Source: Ryuthela nishihirai
Taxonomy: Eukaryota; Arthropoda; Arachnida; Araneae; Heptathelidae
Direction: 5' to 3'
DNA length: 64,000 nt
Assembly: GCA_038380435.1 (NCBI GenBank)
Contig: JAWZYU010000020.1
Span: 38,596,307 to 38,660,306, forward strand
The position numbers and the translations under genes were made by a program. Below are positions 9,081-18,383 of the stretch, one piece after another (positions within the stretch are counted from its first letter, which is position 1; the number at the start of each line of letters is the position of its first letter). The notes below the pieces were generated by a model. The model made no database searches. It had not been told where the DNA came from and worked only from the letters and a program-made list of their open reading frames with translations.

Positions 9081-11033
9081 TTACAATTTATTCCATATCT
9101 CTGTTTCTTTGATGAATTCCAATAGGAAGGCAAATATTTTTGTTTGAATTGAGATTGTAGGGTGATTTAAAATTAAGTTCAGAGTAAATTCGTTAATATT
9201 TATGTTTCTAAGTTTTTCAAAGAATTTTTCTCGTTGTGAGTCATATTTTGCACAATTTAATATAAGGTGTGAGGAATTTTCAGTAATATTGCATTTTGTA
9301 CATTTGGGTGAGGTACTTAATTTGAGTAAGAATTTTGATTTATTTAAAAGAATTGTATCTGTTCTTAGCCGAAATATGATTTTGGATTCATGTCTGGAAA
9401 ATGGTAATTGTAGGAAGGTATTAATTTTGTTGGAAAGTTCAAATCTGAAATTTGGTTTGAAGATAGAGTGAAATTGAACATGTTTTTCTAAAATTTTGAA
9501 TTCTAATTGTTTTATTTCTTTTTTAACATGTATATAAAAATTGTGTGTTGGCGAGATGTTATCATAATCATGTGCTGATTTTGCTATGTTATCTACATAT
9601 TCATTTTCTTTAAATCCAGAGTGTCCTGGTATCCAACAAAGTTGAATATGGTTATTTTTTTCATTTAGGTTTTCATTATAAAGTTTTAGGAGTGTATGTG
9701 TGTAGTATGGATATGTGGTGTATGTGTTGTCTTGTATTAATGTGTGTATAGCACTTTTAGAATCAATGAATATAACTATTGATTGATTTGTTAAATTGTC
9801 TAATGTCCAGTTAAGTGCGGCAAATATTGCATAAATTTCAGCATGCAATATCTGAGTAAAATCAGGCAATTTGTATGCTAATGATATGTTGTGTGATGGA
9901 ATATATACAGCAGCACTGGATGACCCAGAATCTTTTATGTAGGACCCATCTGTGTAGATTTCCAAACAATTGTTAAATTTTTCAGATTTAAAATTAATGA
10001 ATAATTGATATAGAGCTTCATTAGAAATTTCATTTTTTGAATTTAAATGTGGAATCTCTGTATAAACTACTGGGAGTTTGTAACACCATACTGCTACAGA
10101 TTCAGTAATGTCTCCTCGCAGTTCATCTTTAGTTAGTTTATTAAAGAATTCTTTTAATAATTCATTTTCTTCGATTTTTTTATAGAATATGAGTCTTTTA
10201 AAGTTTATATAAAATGGGTGGTCTGGTAGTTTATAGTGGAGTCTTGTGTAATATTTTAAGATTAAAATTGAATGCCTAATTTCAAATGGAGGAATGGCTG
10301 TTTCAGCCAGAAGAGCTAATGTTGGACAAAATTTTGGTAAGCCTAAAGCAATTTTTAAACATTTGTTTTGAATAACATTTAATTTCTTTAAGTTAGTTAA
10401 ATTAGGTTTGTCTATAAGGTCTAAGCCATATTCCATTTTTGATCTGATTAAATTTAAGTAGAGTGTAATTAAGGTTTTTTGATCAGTACCTTCTTTTTTG
10501 AATGCAAAGTATTTAAAAATGTTTAGGAGTTTTGAACCAGAATTGTAAGCTTTCTCCAGATGAGAGTTCCATATTAATTTTGAGTCTAAGTTAAATCCCA
10601 ATAATTTACATTTGTTGACTTGATTAATAGGTTGCGAGTTAATTTTTAAGAGAAATTTTGGATTATAATTTCTACGTCTATAGAAGTAAATACAAAAAGT
10701 TTTATCTGTGTTAATTGTTAAATTCCATTTGTTACAATAATCTATTAGTTTGTCTAATTGTTGTTGTGTTTTTTCTTGTAGAGTATATTCATTTTTGTCT
10801 GATACCCAGAAGGTAAGGTCATCAGCATAGCTTGTAAAGTTAAATTTTTTATCAAAAATCTTTTTGATGTCATGTAAGTATAAATTAAAAAGAACAGGGG
10901 ATAAGGTAGATCCTTGTGATAATCCTTGTGTAATGTTATAAGACTTAGAGTAGGTTGAGTTTAATTTAACCTTTAATTTTCTGTTTCTCAAAAATTTTGC
11001 TAGGAATTCTATTAATTTGTAGTCTAATTTAGC
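9081..11033 (-). CDS. LINE ORF2, C-terminal part: RT palm, RNase H, CCHC
   Basis: Carries the second half of the reverse transcriptase and everything after it. It includes the catalytic SYADDLTFW motif (about 55 residues from residue 1, counted from 10991), preceded by QGLSQGSTLSPVLFNLYL. A ribonuclease H domain at about residues 345-475 has EIYTDGS, an AEIYA acid, FIDSKSAI and WIPGHSG..NEYVDNIAK, matching the D-E-D-D pattern. A C-terminal C-x2-C-x8-H-x4-C finger lies near residues 563-578. The frame is out of phase with the upstream part by one base, because of an indel in the A-run at 11034-11038 (T-run on the plus strand). There is no real start here: the frame simply continues from upstream. 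The product would copy element RNA at the target and degrade the template. Confidence 0.92.
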   Translation of the reverse strand, partial: AKLDYKLIEFLAKFLRNRKLKVKLNSTYSKSYNITQGLSQGSTLSPVLFNLYLHDIKKIFDKKFNFTSYADDLTFWVSDKNEYTLQEKTQQQLDKLIDYCNKWNLTINTDKTFCIYFYRRRNYNPKFLLKINSQPINQVNKCKLLGFNLDSKLIWNSHLEKAYNSGSKLLNIFKYFAFKKEGTDQKTLITLYLNLIRSKMEYGLDLIDKPNLTNLKKLNVIQNKCLKIALGLPKFCPTLALLAETAIPPFEIRHSILILKYYTRLHYKLPDHPFYINFKRLIFYKKIEENELLKEFFNKLTKDELRGDITESVAVWCYKLPVVYTEIPHLNSKNEISNEALYQLFINFKSEKFNNCLEIYTDGSYIKDSGSSSAAVYIPSHNISLAYKLPDFTQILHAEIYAIFAALNWTLDNLTNQSIVIFIDSKSAIHTLIQDNTYTTYPYYTHTLLKLYNENLNEKNNHIQLCWIPGHSGFKENEYVDNIAKSAHDYDNISPTHNFYIHVKKEIKQLEFKILEKHVQFHSIFKPNFRFELSNKINTFLQLPFSRHESKIIFRLRTDTILLNKSKFLLKLSTSPKCTKCNITENSSHLILNCAKYDSQREKFFEKLRNININEFTLNLILNHPTISIQTKIFAFLLEFIKETEIWNKL

Positions 11034-12805
11034 TTTTTACACAGTTTGAGTAGTAAATGTTCTATGGAAACTGTATCAAAAGCCTGTGATAGGTCTATTG
11101 ACACAGCTAGTACTGTTTTTTTCTTTTTATTGGCAGAGTAAATATCATTTAAGAGTAGTGAGATGCATTCTTTAGAAGATCTGTTTTTTCTGAAGCCAAA
11201 GAAGTTTTTTGGTAATAATTTTTTCTCTTCAATTTGCCAATTCAGTCTAATAAGAAGCATTTTTTCAAATAATTTTAAGGAGTTGGATAATAGAGAGATT
11301 GGTCTATAAGAGGTTATTTCTGTAGGGATTTTATTGGGTTTTTGGATAAAAATTATTAAAATTTCTTCCCACTCTGGTGGTATGTCTAGTGTGTTCCATA
11401 TATGATTAAAGATAGATAATAATTTTTCTTTCCATGCTTCTGGAAGATTTTTGAAAAGTTTGTTAGAGATCAAGTCTGCACCAGGGGCAGATTTAAGATT
11501 AAGTCTTTTTATTGCTCTATTTAGTTCCAATAAGGAAAATGGTAAGTTAACTGTAGTGTCGATTGATTTTAATTTGTTTAACTGTGTGTTATAAAAGGAT
11601 TTTTGTCTAGAATCTAAGCTAGGTGCAGTTTGAACTATTTTTAAGTTTTGGGCAAATCTTTCAGCTGTTTGACTAATGGTAATGTTATGTTGTAAGGCAT
11701 ATTGGGCTATTGGAAAAGTTTGTTGCTTTTCTTGGACAATACTTTTAAAAATCCTCCAGATGTTTTTTCCTGGAGTAGAGGTTGTTAATTCTGATGTAAA
11801 TTCTTTCCAATTATCACGAGAAGCAGTTTTTAATTTTCTTCTTACTTCTGCTTTAATTTTTTTAAAATTGTTAATGTCTTGGAAGGTTCTGGTCCTTTTA
11901 GCTTTTTGTTCTGCTTTTTTTCTGATAGCTGTTAATCTATTCATATACCATATATTTTTTTTTAATTTTGGAATTTTGTTTATAATTGTTTTAAATACTG
12001 ATTTAGTTTGTTCCTTAATTGATTCAAAGAATTCATTATATTTTAGATTGTTAGAGGGAGGAGTATTGTTAAGGATTTTTTCGAAGGAGTACCAATCGTT
12101 TAAATAAATTTTTTGTTGGTATTTTACTTGTAGTTGTGAAGTCAAAAGTATGGGGTGGTGGTCACTGCCCCTAGTATCTGGGAGCAGTGACCATTTGAAT
12201 TTGTCAATTAAATCAGTTGAGATTAAAGTTAAATCAATAATTGATTGATTATAGGCTGGGTTTTCGTGAGTAGTTTCTTTACTATTTAGTAAGATCAGAT
12301 TTGATTTTGTTATAAAATTACTCAATTGGACACCTGCTGGGTTGGTAGTGTAGGAGTGCCAAAGGGCATGATGGGAGTTAAAATCTCCCAGAATAATAAT
12401 AGGTTCTGTTAATTGTTTAAGAATATCATTATAGAAATCTTCTCTGATAACCAAACCAGGATTGTAAACATTTAATATGGTGTATGACACATTGTTAATT
12501 AATATTTTTACAGCTAAAAGTTCTAATAAAGGGGTATTGTAATTAATTGGAATTATTTTGTGGTGTATATTTTTGTTAATAATGAAACCTATGCCATTAT
12601 TACTGTTTGTAGAAAAATGATAATATGATATAAAGTTAGAAAAGTTAATATGCTTTTTAGTTTTTATCTCTTGTAATGCAAAAATATTTACCTTCATATA
12701 TTTAGCCATTAGTACAATTTCTTCCTTTTTCGAAATTATCCCCCTGCAGTTCCACTGTAGGAGGTTTAACTTATTAGGACTTGAATTGTAGAAGAATGTC
12801 CATGA
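11024..12805 (-). CDS. LINE ORF2, N-terminal part: APE endonuclease and RT fingers
   Basis: Holds the AP-type endonuclease that nicks target DNA, and the first half of the reverse transcriptase. Visible motifs in order: LLQWNCRG (start of the endonuclease fold), ALQEIK, GDFNSHHALW, SDHHPI, then RT motifs LKSAPGADLI, SYRPISLLS, GFRKNRSS and DLSQAFDTV. The first ATG is at 12709, but the conserved LLQWNCRG lies upstream of it and directly follows the ORF1 stop (12774). The open frame overlaps the ORF1 end in the +1 frame and opens at 12805 without any ATG, so translation must start by reinitiation at a non-AUG codon or by frameshifting. It ends prematurely at 11024 because of the single-base indel at 11034-11038. 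Confidence 0.92.
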   Translation of the reverse strand, partial: SWTFFYNSSPNKLNLLQWNCRGIISKKEEIVLMAKYMKVNIFALQEIKTKKHINFSNFISYYHFSTNSNNGIGFIINKNIHHKIIPINYNTPLLELLAVKILINNVSYTILNVYNPGLVIREDFYNDILKQLTEPIIILGDFNSHHALWHSYTTNPAGVQLSNFITKSNLILLNSKETTHENPAYNQSIIDLTLISTDLIDKFKWSLLPDTRGSDHHPILLTSQLQVKYQQKIYLNDWYSFEKILNNTPPSNNLKYNEFFESIKEQTKSVFKTIINKIPKLKKNIWYMNRLTAIRKKAEQKAKRTRTFQDINNFKKIKAEVRRKLKTASRDNWKEFTSELTTSTPGKNIWRIFKSIVQEKQQTFPIAQYALQHNITISQTAERFAQNLKIVQTAPSLDSRQKSFYNTQLNKLKSIDTTVNLPFSLLELNRAIKRLNLKSAPGADLISNKLFKNLPEAWKEKLLSIFNHIWNTLDIPPEWEEILIIFIQKPNKIPTEITSYRPISLLSNSLKLFEKMLLIRLNWQIEEKKLLPKNFFGFRKNRSSKECISLLLNDIYSANKKKKTVLAVSIDLSQAFDTVSIEHLLLKLCKKLN

Positions 12806-14438
12806 TTAGTATGTAGGTCTCTTCCGAAGGGCAGATGAATTTCAAGAGGTGAAGCACCAAGTCTATCAGTAGGTTTATAGTGACATTTTCATCTTTTAAT
12901 TGCCTGGCGATTGAGTTGGAGGACAAAGCATGTTTGATTTTTTTCGTCTGAACGCTTTTGGAGTTTAGTCCTTTTTTTGTAATATTTGCGTAGCTAGGTT
13001 TGCTAGGAATGTTACTTTGCAAAATTTGTTTTTCAATAGGAGACAGTTTTTTTGATGTGCTTGGGCTGGACAATTGTATATCACTTTCATCAGATTCTGC
13101 TAGTTTGTTTCTTTCAATTATTTGTTTATTTTTATACGATAAGCTAAATAAGTCCATTCCATGAAGTACAGGGAATTTTTTAGTAGCTTGTCTAGATCTC
13201 TCATCATCAGGTTCATTTTCAGAGAGATCTTGTCTATGATCAACGTAACGGTTATTGAAGCCGTTCGGATTGAAATTCGAGTTTGTGCGAACCTGAGGGA
13301 GGACGTTTTTTTCTCTAGTTTGGTTTTGCTCCTGTTTTGCTAACGCAAATGCGCTTGTCCAACTGCATTGTTGGCGTCTTTGAATTTGCATAGCCTTGCA
13401 GGCAATTTTTTTTATTGGACAAGCATAATAGGTTGCCGGGTGGTCCATGCTACAGTTTGGGCATTTGAAATCGGAAATTTTGCATGTTTTGTGCGAATGG
13501 GAATCACTGCATCTTTTGCATCGAATGCGGCTCCTACAGCCTACTGCAGAGTGGCCCCAGCGCCAACAATTGCTGCAAAGAATGGGGGATCCGAAATGTT
13601 CTTTGACAAAAAAATGGCTAAAACCTATATTGACCTCACTGGGTAACTTTTTATCAGAACAGTAAATAACTACATTTTCGGTGGGAGTTTTGAGAAAGCC
13701 ATCTTTGGAATTGTTAGGCTGGAATCTCATCATGCGTCGTACTTTAAAGACGCTGTAGCTTTTTAGGGATTGAAGTAAGTATTCATCCGAGTATTTGGTG
13801 TTTACATTAATCAGTAAACCCATGCAACTATTTTCATTAGGAATTCGATAGGTTACATCTACTCCCAAGATATTATTAATACTTTTTAAAGTTTCTAAAT
13901 CAGAGTCACATTTAGGGAAAAGTATCACATCGCCTTTGCGAGTGAACCTACCTTTGATGTCTTTATTTAGTAGGTTGAAGAAGAAATCTGTCACTTTATC
14001 ATCATCCAAATCGCTTAATTTTGAGGTTTCGCTGTAAATGATGATTACAAGATCATTTTTCTTGGCTTTAGGAGTAGCAGTAGCACGAACTATTTCGTCC
14101 TCGGAGGCAGAATCTGCATCTGTGATGTATCCCTCCGCGATACATTCAGGGTCTTGTGGATGGACGTCGTTAAGTTCGTTTTTCTTGGCTTGAGATGTTG
14201 CATTCTTCAAGTTAGGAGTAGTATCATTAGTTTGAGTTTCTTGATCACTGATTTCACCTGCTTCTAAAAGTTCATTTAATTCATCTTCGGAGTTTGGGGT
14301 GTATAGCGAAGCCATCTGTGCCTTTTCCACGTGTTTCGCCATTTTTTTTAGCTGGCACTTTTCCGAACTTTTAATTGGTATTCCGCTAGTTTTCTTCATT
14401 TTATTGTTCGCGTTCGTTGGTTTTTTCTTTGCACCCAT
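12774..14438 (-). CDS. LINE ORF1, gag-like protein with zinc knuckles
   Basis: 554 residues. The N-terminal third (1-125) is charged and low-complexity, and 128-280 is a mixed alpha/beta stretch. Residues 288-340 hold three cysteine/histidine clusters: CSNCWRWGHSAVGC (C-x2-C-x4-H-x4-C), CKRCSDSHSHKTC and CPNCSMDHPATYYAC. The C-terminal part is polar with many S, N and K. This layout is typical of ORF1 proteins of I/Jockey-type LINEs, which coat element RNA and assist target-primed reverse transcription. The ATG at 14438 lies only about 22 bp from the element end. The frame is fully open, and its stop is directly followed by the ORF2 endonuclease sequence. Confidence 0.92.
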   Translation of the reverse strand: MGAKKKPTNANNKMKKTSGIPIKSSEKCQLKKMAKHVEKAQMASLYTPNSEDELNELLEAGEISDQETQTNDTTPNLKNATSQAKKNELNDVHPQDPECIAEGYITDADSASEDEIVRATATPKAKKNDLVIIIYSETSKLSDLDDDKVTDFFFNLLNKDIKGRFTRKGDVILFPKCDSDLETLKSINNILGVDVTYRIPNENSCMGLLINVNTKYSDEYLLQSLKSYSVFKVRRMMRFQPNNSKDGFLKTPTENVVIYCSDKKLPSEVNIGFSHFFVKEHFGSPILCSNCWRWGHSAVGCRSRIRCKRCSDSHSHKTCKISDFKCPNCSMDHPATYYACPIKKIACKAMQIQRRQQCSWTSAFALAKQEQNQTREKNVLPQVRTNSNFNPNGFNNRYVDHRQDLSENEPDDERSRQATKKFPVLHGMDLFSLSYKNKQIIERNKLAESDESDIQLSSPSTSKKLSPIEKQILQSNIPSKPSYANITKKGLNSKSVQTKKIKHALSSNSIARQLKDENVTINLLIDLVLHLLKFICPSEETYILIMDILLQFKS

Positions 14439-14460
14439 TGTGGAAAAAGTTGGATCTAAG

Positions 14461-14568
14461 TAATAGTAAATAATACATTACATTGTAATAGTAAATAATA
14501 CATTACATTGTAATAGTAAATAATACATTACATTGTAATAGTAAATAATACATTACATTGTAATAGTA
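14461..14568. repeat. 25-bp tandem repeat, right part (4 units)
   Basis: Units start at 14471, 14496, 14521 and 14546 (taatacattacattgtaata). It is the continuation of the array at 8488-8540, interrupted by the LINE. Confidence 0.9.
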
Positions 14569-14949
14569 AAACAATACTAAAACAAAATAAATATTAAAAG
14601 TTATGTTTATTGAGCTACTGAGGAAAAAACGGACAAACCGTAATTATTTACTAGTACAGAGTAGGGTATGTCCACAAAATAGAATAGCCCATACGACGCT
14701 TTTGTGAATAGTCACGGTCATTACCCGAATGCCCGAATCAGTGCGAATGTTTGCGAACAGGACATAATTCCGTATAGGCTATAGAGTATTATTATCCAGA
14801 TGATGATCGCCGATCGAAACTAAATTCATAGGCCGTTGATAGTTTGGGGTCGTCTTATAGGACAGATATATGCTAAAACTATAAAACTTTGACGAAAATT
14901 TATACCTCGTCTTATCTGAAGGTCGTCTTATCTGCGGAAATATACGGTA

Positions 14950-15229
14950 TATATTTGTACCAATTTTTTGCCTCTTTTAGGGCTATTGAAAGTTTTCAAA
15001 AGAAGTGGTGTGTGTGTGTGTGCATTACCGGATATGCGTGGGGGAGGGGCAACGGAGACTTGTCTCTACCGTTTTGAATGCTAGTAATGATAATAGAAGC
15101 AAAAAATTATTAAACGTTTTAAACTTGTATATTTTTGAAGAAACGTTTTAGGCCCTCTGAAACGGAGGGGAAAATGTCATACTGCATTGGAAATCCAATC
15201 TCATAGTTTTTTCTAGATCAGAGGATGAT
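14950..15229. other. Unique sequence with a short TG microsatellite
   Basis: tgtgtgtgtgtgtg at about 15008. Nothing else is recognised. Confidence 0.5.
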
Positions 15230-15234
15230 TGTTC

Positions 15235-15388
15235 GGCCACTGGAAGCTCAGTGGTCAGAGCACCTGACATGTTATCAGGAGACCATGGATTCAGATCCCC
15301 CCGGCAAATTATAATTTTTCCTCTATATTATTCTAACAAAAACTACCAGGTATATATCTGAGACAATTCTATTATTGTAACAACAATG
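15235..15388 (+). repeat. SINE-C copy 1 (tRNA-like head)
   Basis: The tRNA-like segment includes gctcagtggtcagagcacct (D-arm/box A-like) and an anticodon stem cctga..tcagg around catgtta, then a weak box B (attcagatccc). A short body follows (ttctaacaaaaactaccag, attctattattgtaac). It matches the copy at 15555-16085 through its whole length. Confidence 0.7.
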
Positions 15389-15554
15389 CTTACGCTGATT
15401 CTTGGCGTGTTGGCTTAAAAAATAAAATACGATGCCGTTTGACGCGAACTGGCCATGTGCACTAAACTGGAAGGGGCCATCTGGACTAGACTCTTCAATT
15501 ATATTACCAATGACTATTCTATGGTATAATGCTTAAAGCCACTAATAAATGACG

Positions 15555-16085
15555 ATTGCTTGGTAGTCAGCAGCTCAGTGGTCAGAGCACCTGACATGCT
15601 ATCAGGAGGTCATGCATGCGATCCCACCCGGCGAATGATAACCTTTCCTTTATATTATTCTAACAAATACTACCAGTTGTTTGAGGGGCGGGGGTGGCTC
15701 TCGTAATATGCAGTTCCCAGGTTCGAGTCCCAGCTGGGTCAGCGTTGAGATTTATCTCCGCAAAATTCCCCGCCCTGCCCACGTCCTGCCATCGGGGACA
15801 CCGATGGGCTTGGAAAGTCCGCCCTCCGTCGGATGGAATGTTAAGCCGTGCCTCCCTGTGCGGGCGAGCCATACCCTGTTCACGTTAAAGAACACGCTGG
15901 ATGGCCTTGACGGGAGGCTAACATCTGTCTCCCAACAGCTGTTCTAGTGGGTCCCCTCCCTCAACCTTCTCTGAATCTTCGGGGTCCATGTGACCTGGCC
16001 ATTTAGCCCATGGTGTGCAAAAAAGTGCCGCTCAGAGGTAAAACAACCCAATCAGTTGTTTGTCTGAAAAATTCTATTATTGTAA
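15555..16085 (+). repeat. SINE-C copy 2, split by SINE-A
   Basis: gctcagtggtcagagcacct, then cctgacatgctatcagg and tgcgatcccacccgg, then ttctaacaaatactaccag. After the SINE-A insertion it continues with attctattattgtaag, in the same order as copy 1. Confidence 0.72.
15684..16052 (+). repeat. SINE-A with shortened head and 10-bp TSD
   Basis: The head jumps from ggggtggctc to tcgtaatatgcag, losing the rest of the D-arm. Box B ggttcgagtcc is intact. The TSD cagttgtttg is at 15674-15683 and 16053-16062, inside SINE-C. Confidence 0.92.
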
Positions 16086-16705
16086 GATCAGAGTCTGTTA
16101 GTGTGCATGGAGGGAGTAGGTTATGATTGGAGGGAGAATTTTTCTTCTTCCAAAGTATATTCCAAGGGGGAGCATTTTTCTTCTTCCAAAGTATATTCCA
16201 AGGGGGGGGGGGGGATTTTCTTTCCAAGTATTTTAAATTTAAAATGAATAGTTCCCCTTAATAAGATATCATGTAACTCAGCAAATAATCAGACTAAAGT
16301 TTTTATATTTCTTTTCAAAATGAGCTGGTATTCCCAGTCAATAAGAATTTCTATTATTTTCTATCCGTTAGTCTGACTTACTTTCTTCCGCTTCCGAAGA
16401 AGTGTTCAAGTGCTGTTTAAGAAGAATTCGAATTTTTCAGTTTTGAAGTTAAGTAACTGAAAAGTGACTTACTGAAATTTATTGCGAAATGACAGTTAGA
16501 CGTAAGTGCGATCTGACGATATATCGAAATTGGATTAAAAGTTAGTCATTAGATGGTTTCGAAATATCTTCTCGATAACCAAATCATTTGTCATCCGAAA
16601 GTCGCCTATACATGTTTAAAAGTGCATTCTAAGACTTTCAGAAAAGGCAACGTTGAGGGAAAAAAGATGCCTTATCCTTTATTTAAATTATTTACATTAT
16701 TATAT
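16086..16705. other. Unique sequence with a 38-bp duplication and G-run
   Basis: tttttcttcttccaaagtat (plus attccaaggggg) occurs twice, at about 16139 and 16167, followed by a run of about 12 G. The rest has no recognisable gene. Confidence 0.5.
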
Positions 16706-16710
16706 TATTA

Positions 16711-16893
16711 CGCCGTCCCGTGGTCGAATGGTTAGCGCGCTTGGCTACAACTCTAAGGGACTCTGGGTTCGAGCCACGGATAAGGCATGGTTGTTTTTCT
16801 GCTGAGGTCCCGCCATCCTCTCAGACCTACCATGGCGTATAAACTGATAGGCTCCTGTCAGACCTCTGTGTCAAGCAGCTGCTTGAGGGAGTA
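16711..16893 (+). repeat. SINE-B copy
   Basis: The tRNA-derived head has gtggtcgaatggttagcgcg (box A region) and gggttcgagccac (box B). The body is ttttctgctgaggtcc, aaactgataggctcctgtc and agacctctgtgtcaagcag, and the 3' end is ctgcttgagggagtaatta. This order recurs at 22196, 23907 (minus), 28727 (minus), 37999 and 46325. The anticodon loop would have eight bases, so I do not assign the parent tRNA. Confidence 0.88.
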
Positions 16894-17385
16894 ATTAATA
16901 ATTAAATTATATTATTACATAAATGTCGATTTTTTACATATGAATTTATTCGTTTTATGTTAATTCCTAAAATTCTCATAGTTTATATTATGTATAAATT
17001 TTCACATATTCTGGCGAAGCATTATAATTTGCATACGATTAATGCTAAGCAAAATGGGCGAAGTTTCACTGTCCAAAATATTTTTTTTCTCCAATTTTGA
17101 AAGGTTTTATTTTCTTATCAACTGTCCAAGCCAGGCTGGATGAGTTGTTTTGACATCAAGTGGTACTTTTTGCTGCAAAGTTAATTAAATGGCTACGAAA
17201 CAATTAAGGGACGGTTGAAAAAATACTACTCCAAGGAATTGGTGGTTAAAAACAATGAAGATAAAACGCAGCATACATCAAAACCGTGGACCGTTGTGCT
17301 TTGGTTAGAATATTACAAGATGAGAAATTATGCTACCCTTATCAAAGCTGTATACGCCTCACCAGTGAGGAGCCCACACATAGGC
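16894..17385. other. AT-rich unique sequence
   Basis: A short 60-codon frame at 17215-17397 has no recognisable motif. Nothing else is seen. Confidence 0.45.
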
Positions 17386-17389
17386 TCTG

Positions 17390-17692
17390 ATTGTTGATAT
17401 TTATTTCCTCAAAACCCCACCATTCGCTTGGTCAGTAGGGGACATCCATGGGCCAGAAAAGGCCGCATCCCATCTGATGGGAGGTTAAGCCGTGACCCGC
17501 TGTGCAGGAGAGCCAACCCTGTGCACGTTAAAGAACATGTTGAAAAGCTTTAACGGGAGGCTATCATTTGTCTCCTAATAGCTGTCCAGGGATACCCCCT
17601 CCCTTAAATTTTCTCTGAGCCTCCGAGGTCCTTATGACCTAGCCCTTTATCCCATTGTGTGCGAAACAGCATCTCTCAGAGGTAAAACCCCA
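17390..17692 (+). repeat. SINE-A, headless, old
   Basis: Diverged body from gatatttatttcctcaaaac to gaggtaaaacccc. All body landmarks are in order. A younger SINE-A follows 40 bp later. Confidence 0.8.
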
Positions 17693-17731
17693 TTTTAGCA
17701 TTCCAGAATTTTATTTAACAGTAAATAATAT

Positions 17732-18026
17732 CTCCGCAAAATTCTCCGCCCTGCCCACGGTCAGTAGGGGACACCGATGGGCTTGGAAAGGTCGCCGTCC
17801 GTCGGATGGGACGTTAAGCCGTGGCCCCGTGTGTGGGAGAGCCATACCCTGTGCACGTTAAAGAACACGCTGGATGGCCTTGACGGGAGGCTACCATCTG
17901 TCTCCCAACAGCTGTTCCAGTGGGTCCCCTCCCCCAACCTTCTCTGAGCCTTCGGGGTCCATGTGACCTGGCCATTTAGCCCATGGTGTGCAAAAAAGTA
18001 CCGCTCAGAGGTAAAACAACCCAACC
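17732..18026 (+). repeat. SINE-A, 5'-truncated, with 13-bp TSD
   Basis: Starts at ctccgcaaaattctcc. The TSD cagtaaataatat (17719-17731) matches cagtaaagaatat (18027-18039) with one difference. Confidence 0.9.
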
Positions 18027-18074
18027 CAGTAAAGAATATGGCGGATATGAGTCTTCTGCACACATCCCGAAAGA

Positions 18075-18215
18075 CCACGACCTTTCCAAGCACATTGAGT
18101 TCCCTTTGACGTTTCTCACCCTGGGTAGAGTGGCGGTAAGCGGGGAGAAAAAATCTGGTACTCGAGGTTCGGAATATCTGATTACGAGTCTAGGGCATTA
18201 CCAAATGAATCAACT
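18075..18215 (-). repeat. SINE-A remnant, minus strand
   Basis: ctttccaagcacattgagtt, cggggagaaaaaatc and gattacgagtctagggc align in order with the reverse complement of the proximal body and head of SINE-A. Confidence 0.6.
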
Positions 18216-18247
18216 CCTGTTGTCGAAGGAGAGCCAGCTGAGTTGTA

Positions 18248-18383
18248 CAGTCGCTCAAAAAAGTATCCGAACGCTACGGTTGATTGCAGAATTCAGAAAA
18301 AATATATGGCAAGGAATTTTTTATAAATTAGTCACTGGCAACCTTCGTGTCACGTGACACGAAGGTTGCCATTCACTAATTTC
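18248..18383. mobile_element. Foldback MITE, left arm plus centre
   Basis: Starts with cagtcgctcaaaaaagtatc after TA and runs through the perfect palindrome around gtcacgtgac. It breaks off in the right arm (cactaatttct) and is joined directly to SINE-A sequence (gccgtggccccgtg). Confidence 0.85.

Larger units (their letters stand above)
8541..14460 (-). mobile_element. Non-LTR retrotransposon, I/Jockey-like with RNase H
   Basis: A 5.9-kb element read on the minus strand. The order is a very short 5' leader (about 22 bp), ORF1 (nucleic-acid-binding, zinc knuckles), ORF2 (APE endonuclease, reverse transcriptase, RNase H, C-terminal CCHC), an A-rich 3' UTR of about 0.5 kb, and a 3' end of TAAAC-type repeats (tttagtttagtttac on the plus strand). 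RNase H within ORF2 points to the I/Loner/Nimb-like part of the I-Jockey group rather than classic Jockey; that assignment is inference. Apart from one single-base frameshift the coding capacity is intact, implying recent insertion. Confidence 0.93.
8315..14949. mobile_element. TIR DNA element, non-autonomous, split by a LINE
   Basis: Terminal inverted repeats begin ccgtatatttccgcagataa (8315 on the plus strand; mirrored and ending at 14949) and sit in TATA-rich flanks, so the TSD may be TA. Both flanks of the internal insertion also carry the direct motif cgtcttataggacagata (8387 and 14851). Without the LINE the element would be about 0.7 kb. I see no transposase, so it is probably a MITE-type deletion derivative. 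The superfamily is uncertain. Confidence 0.75.
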
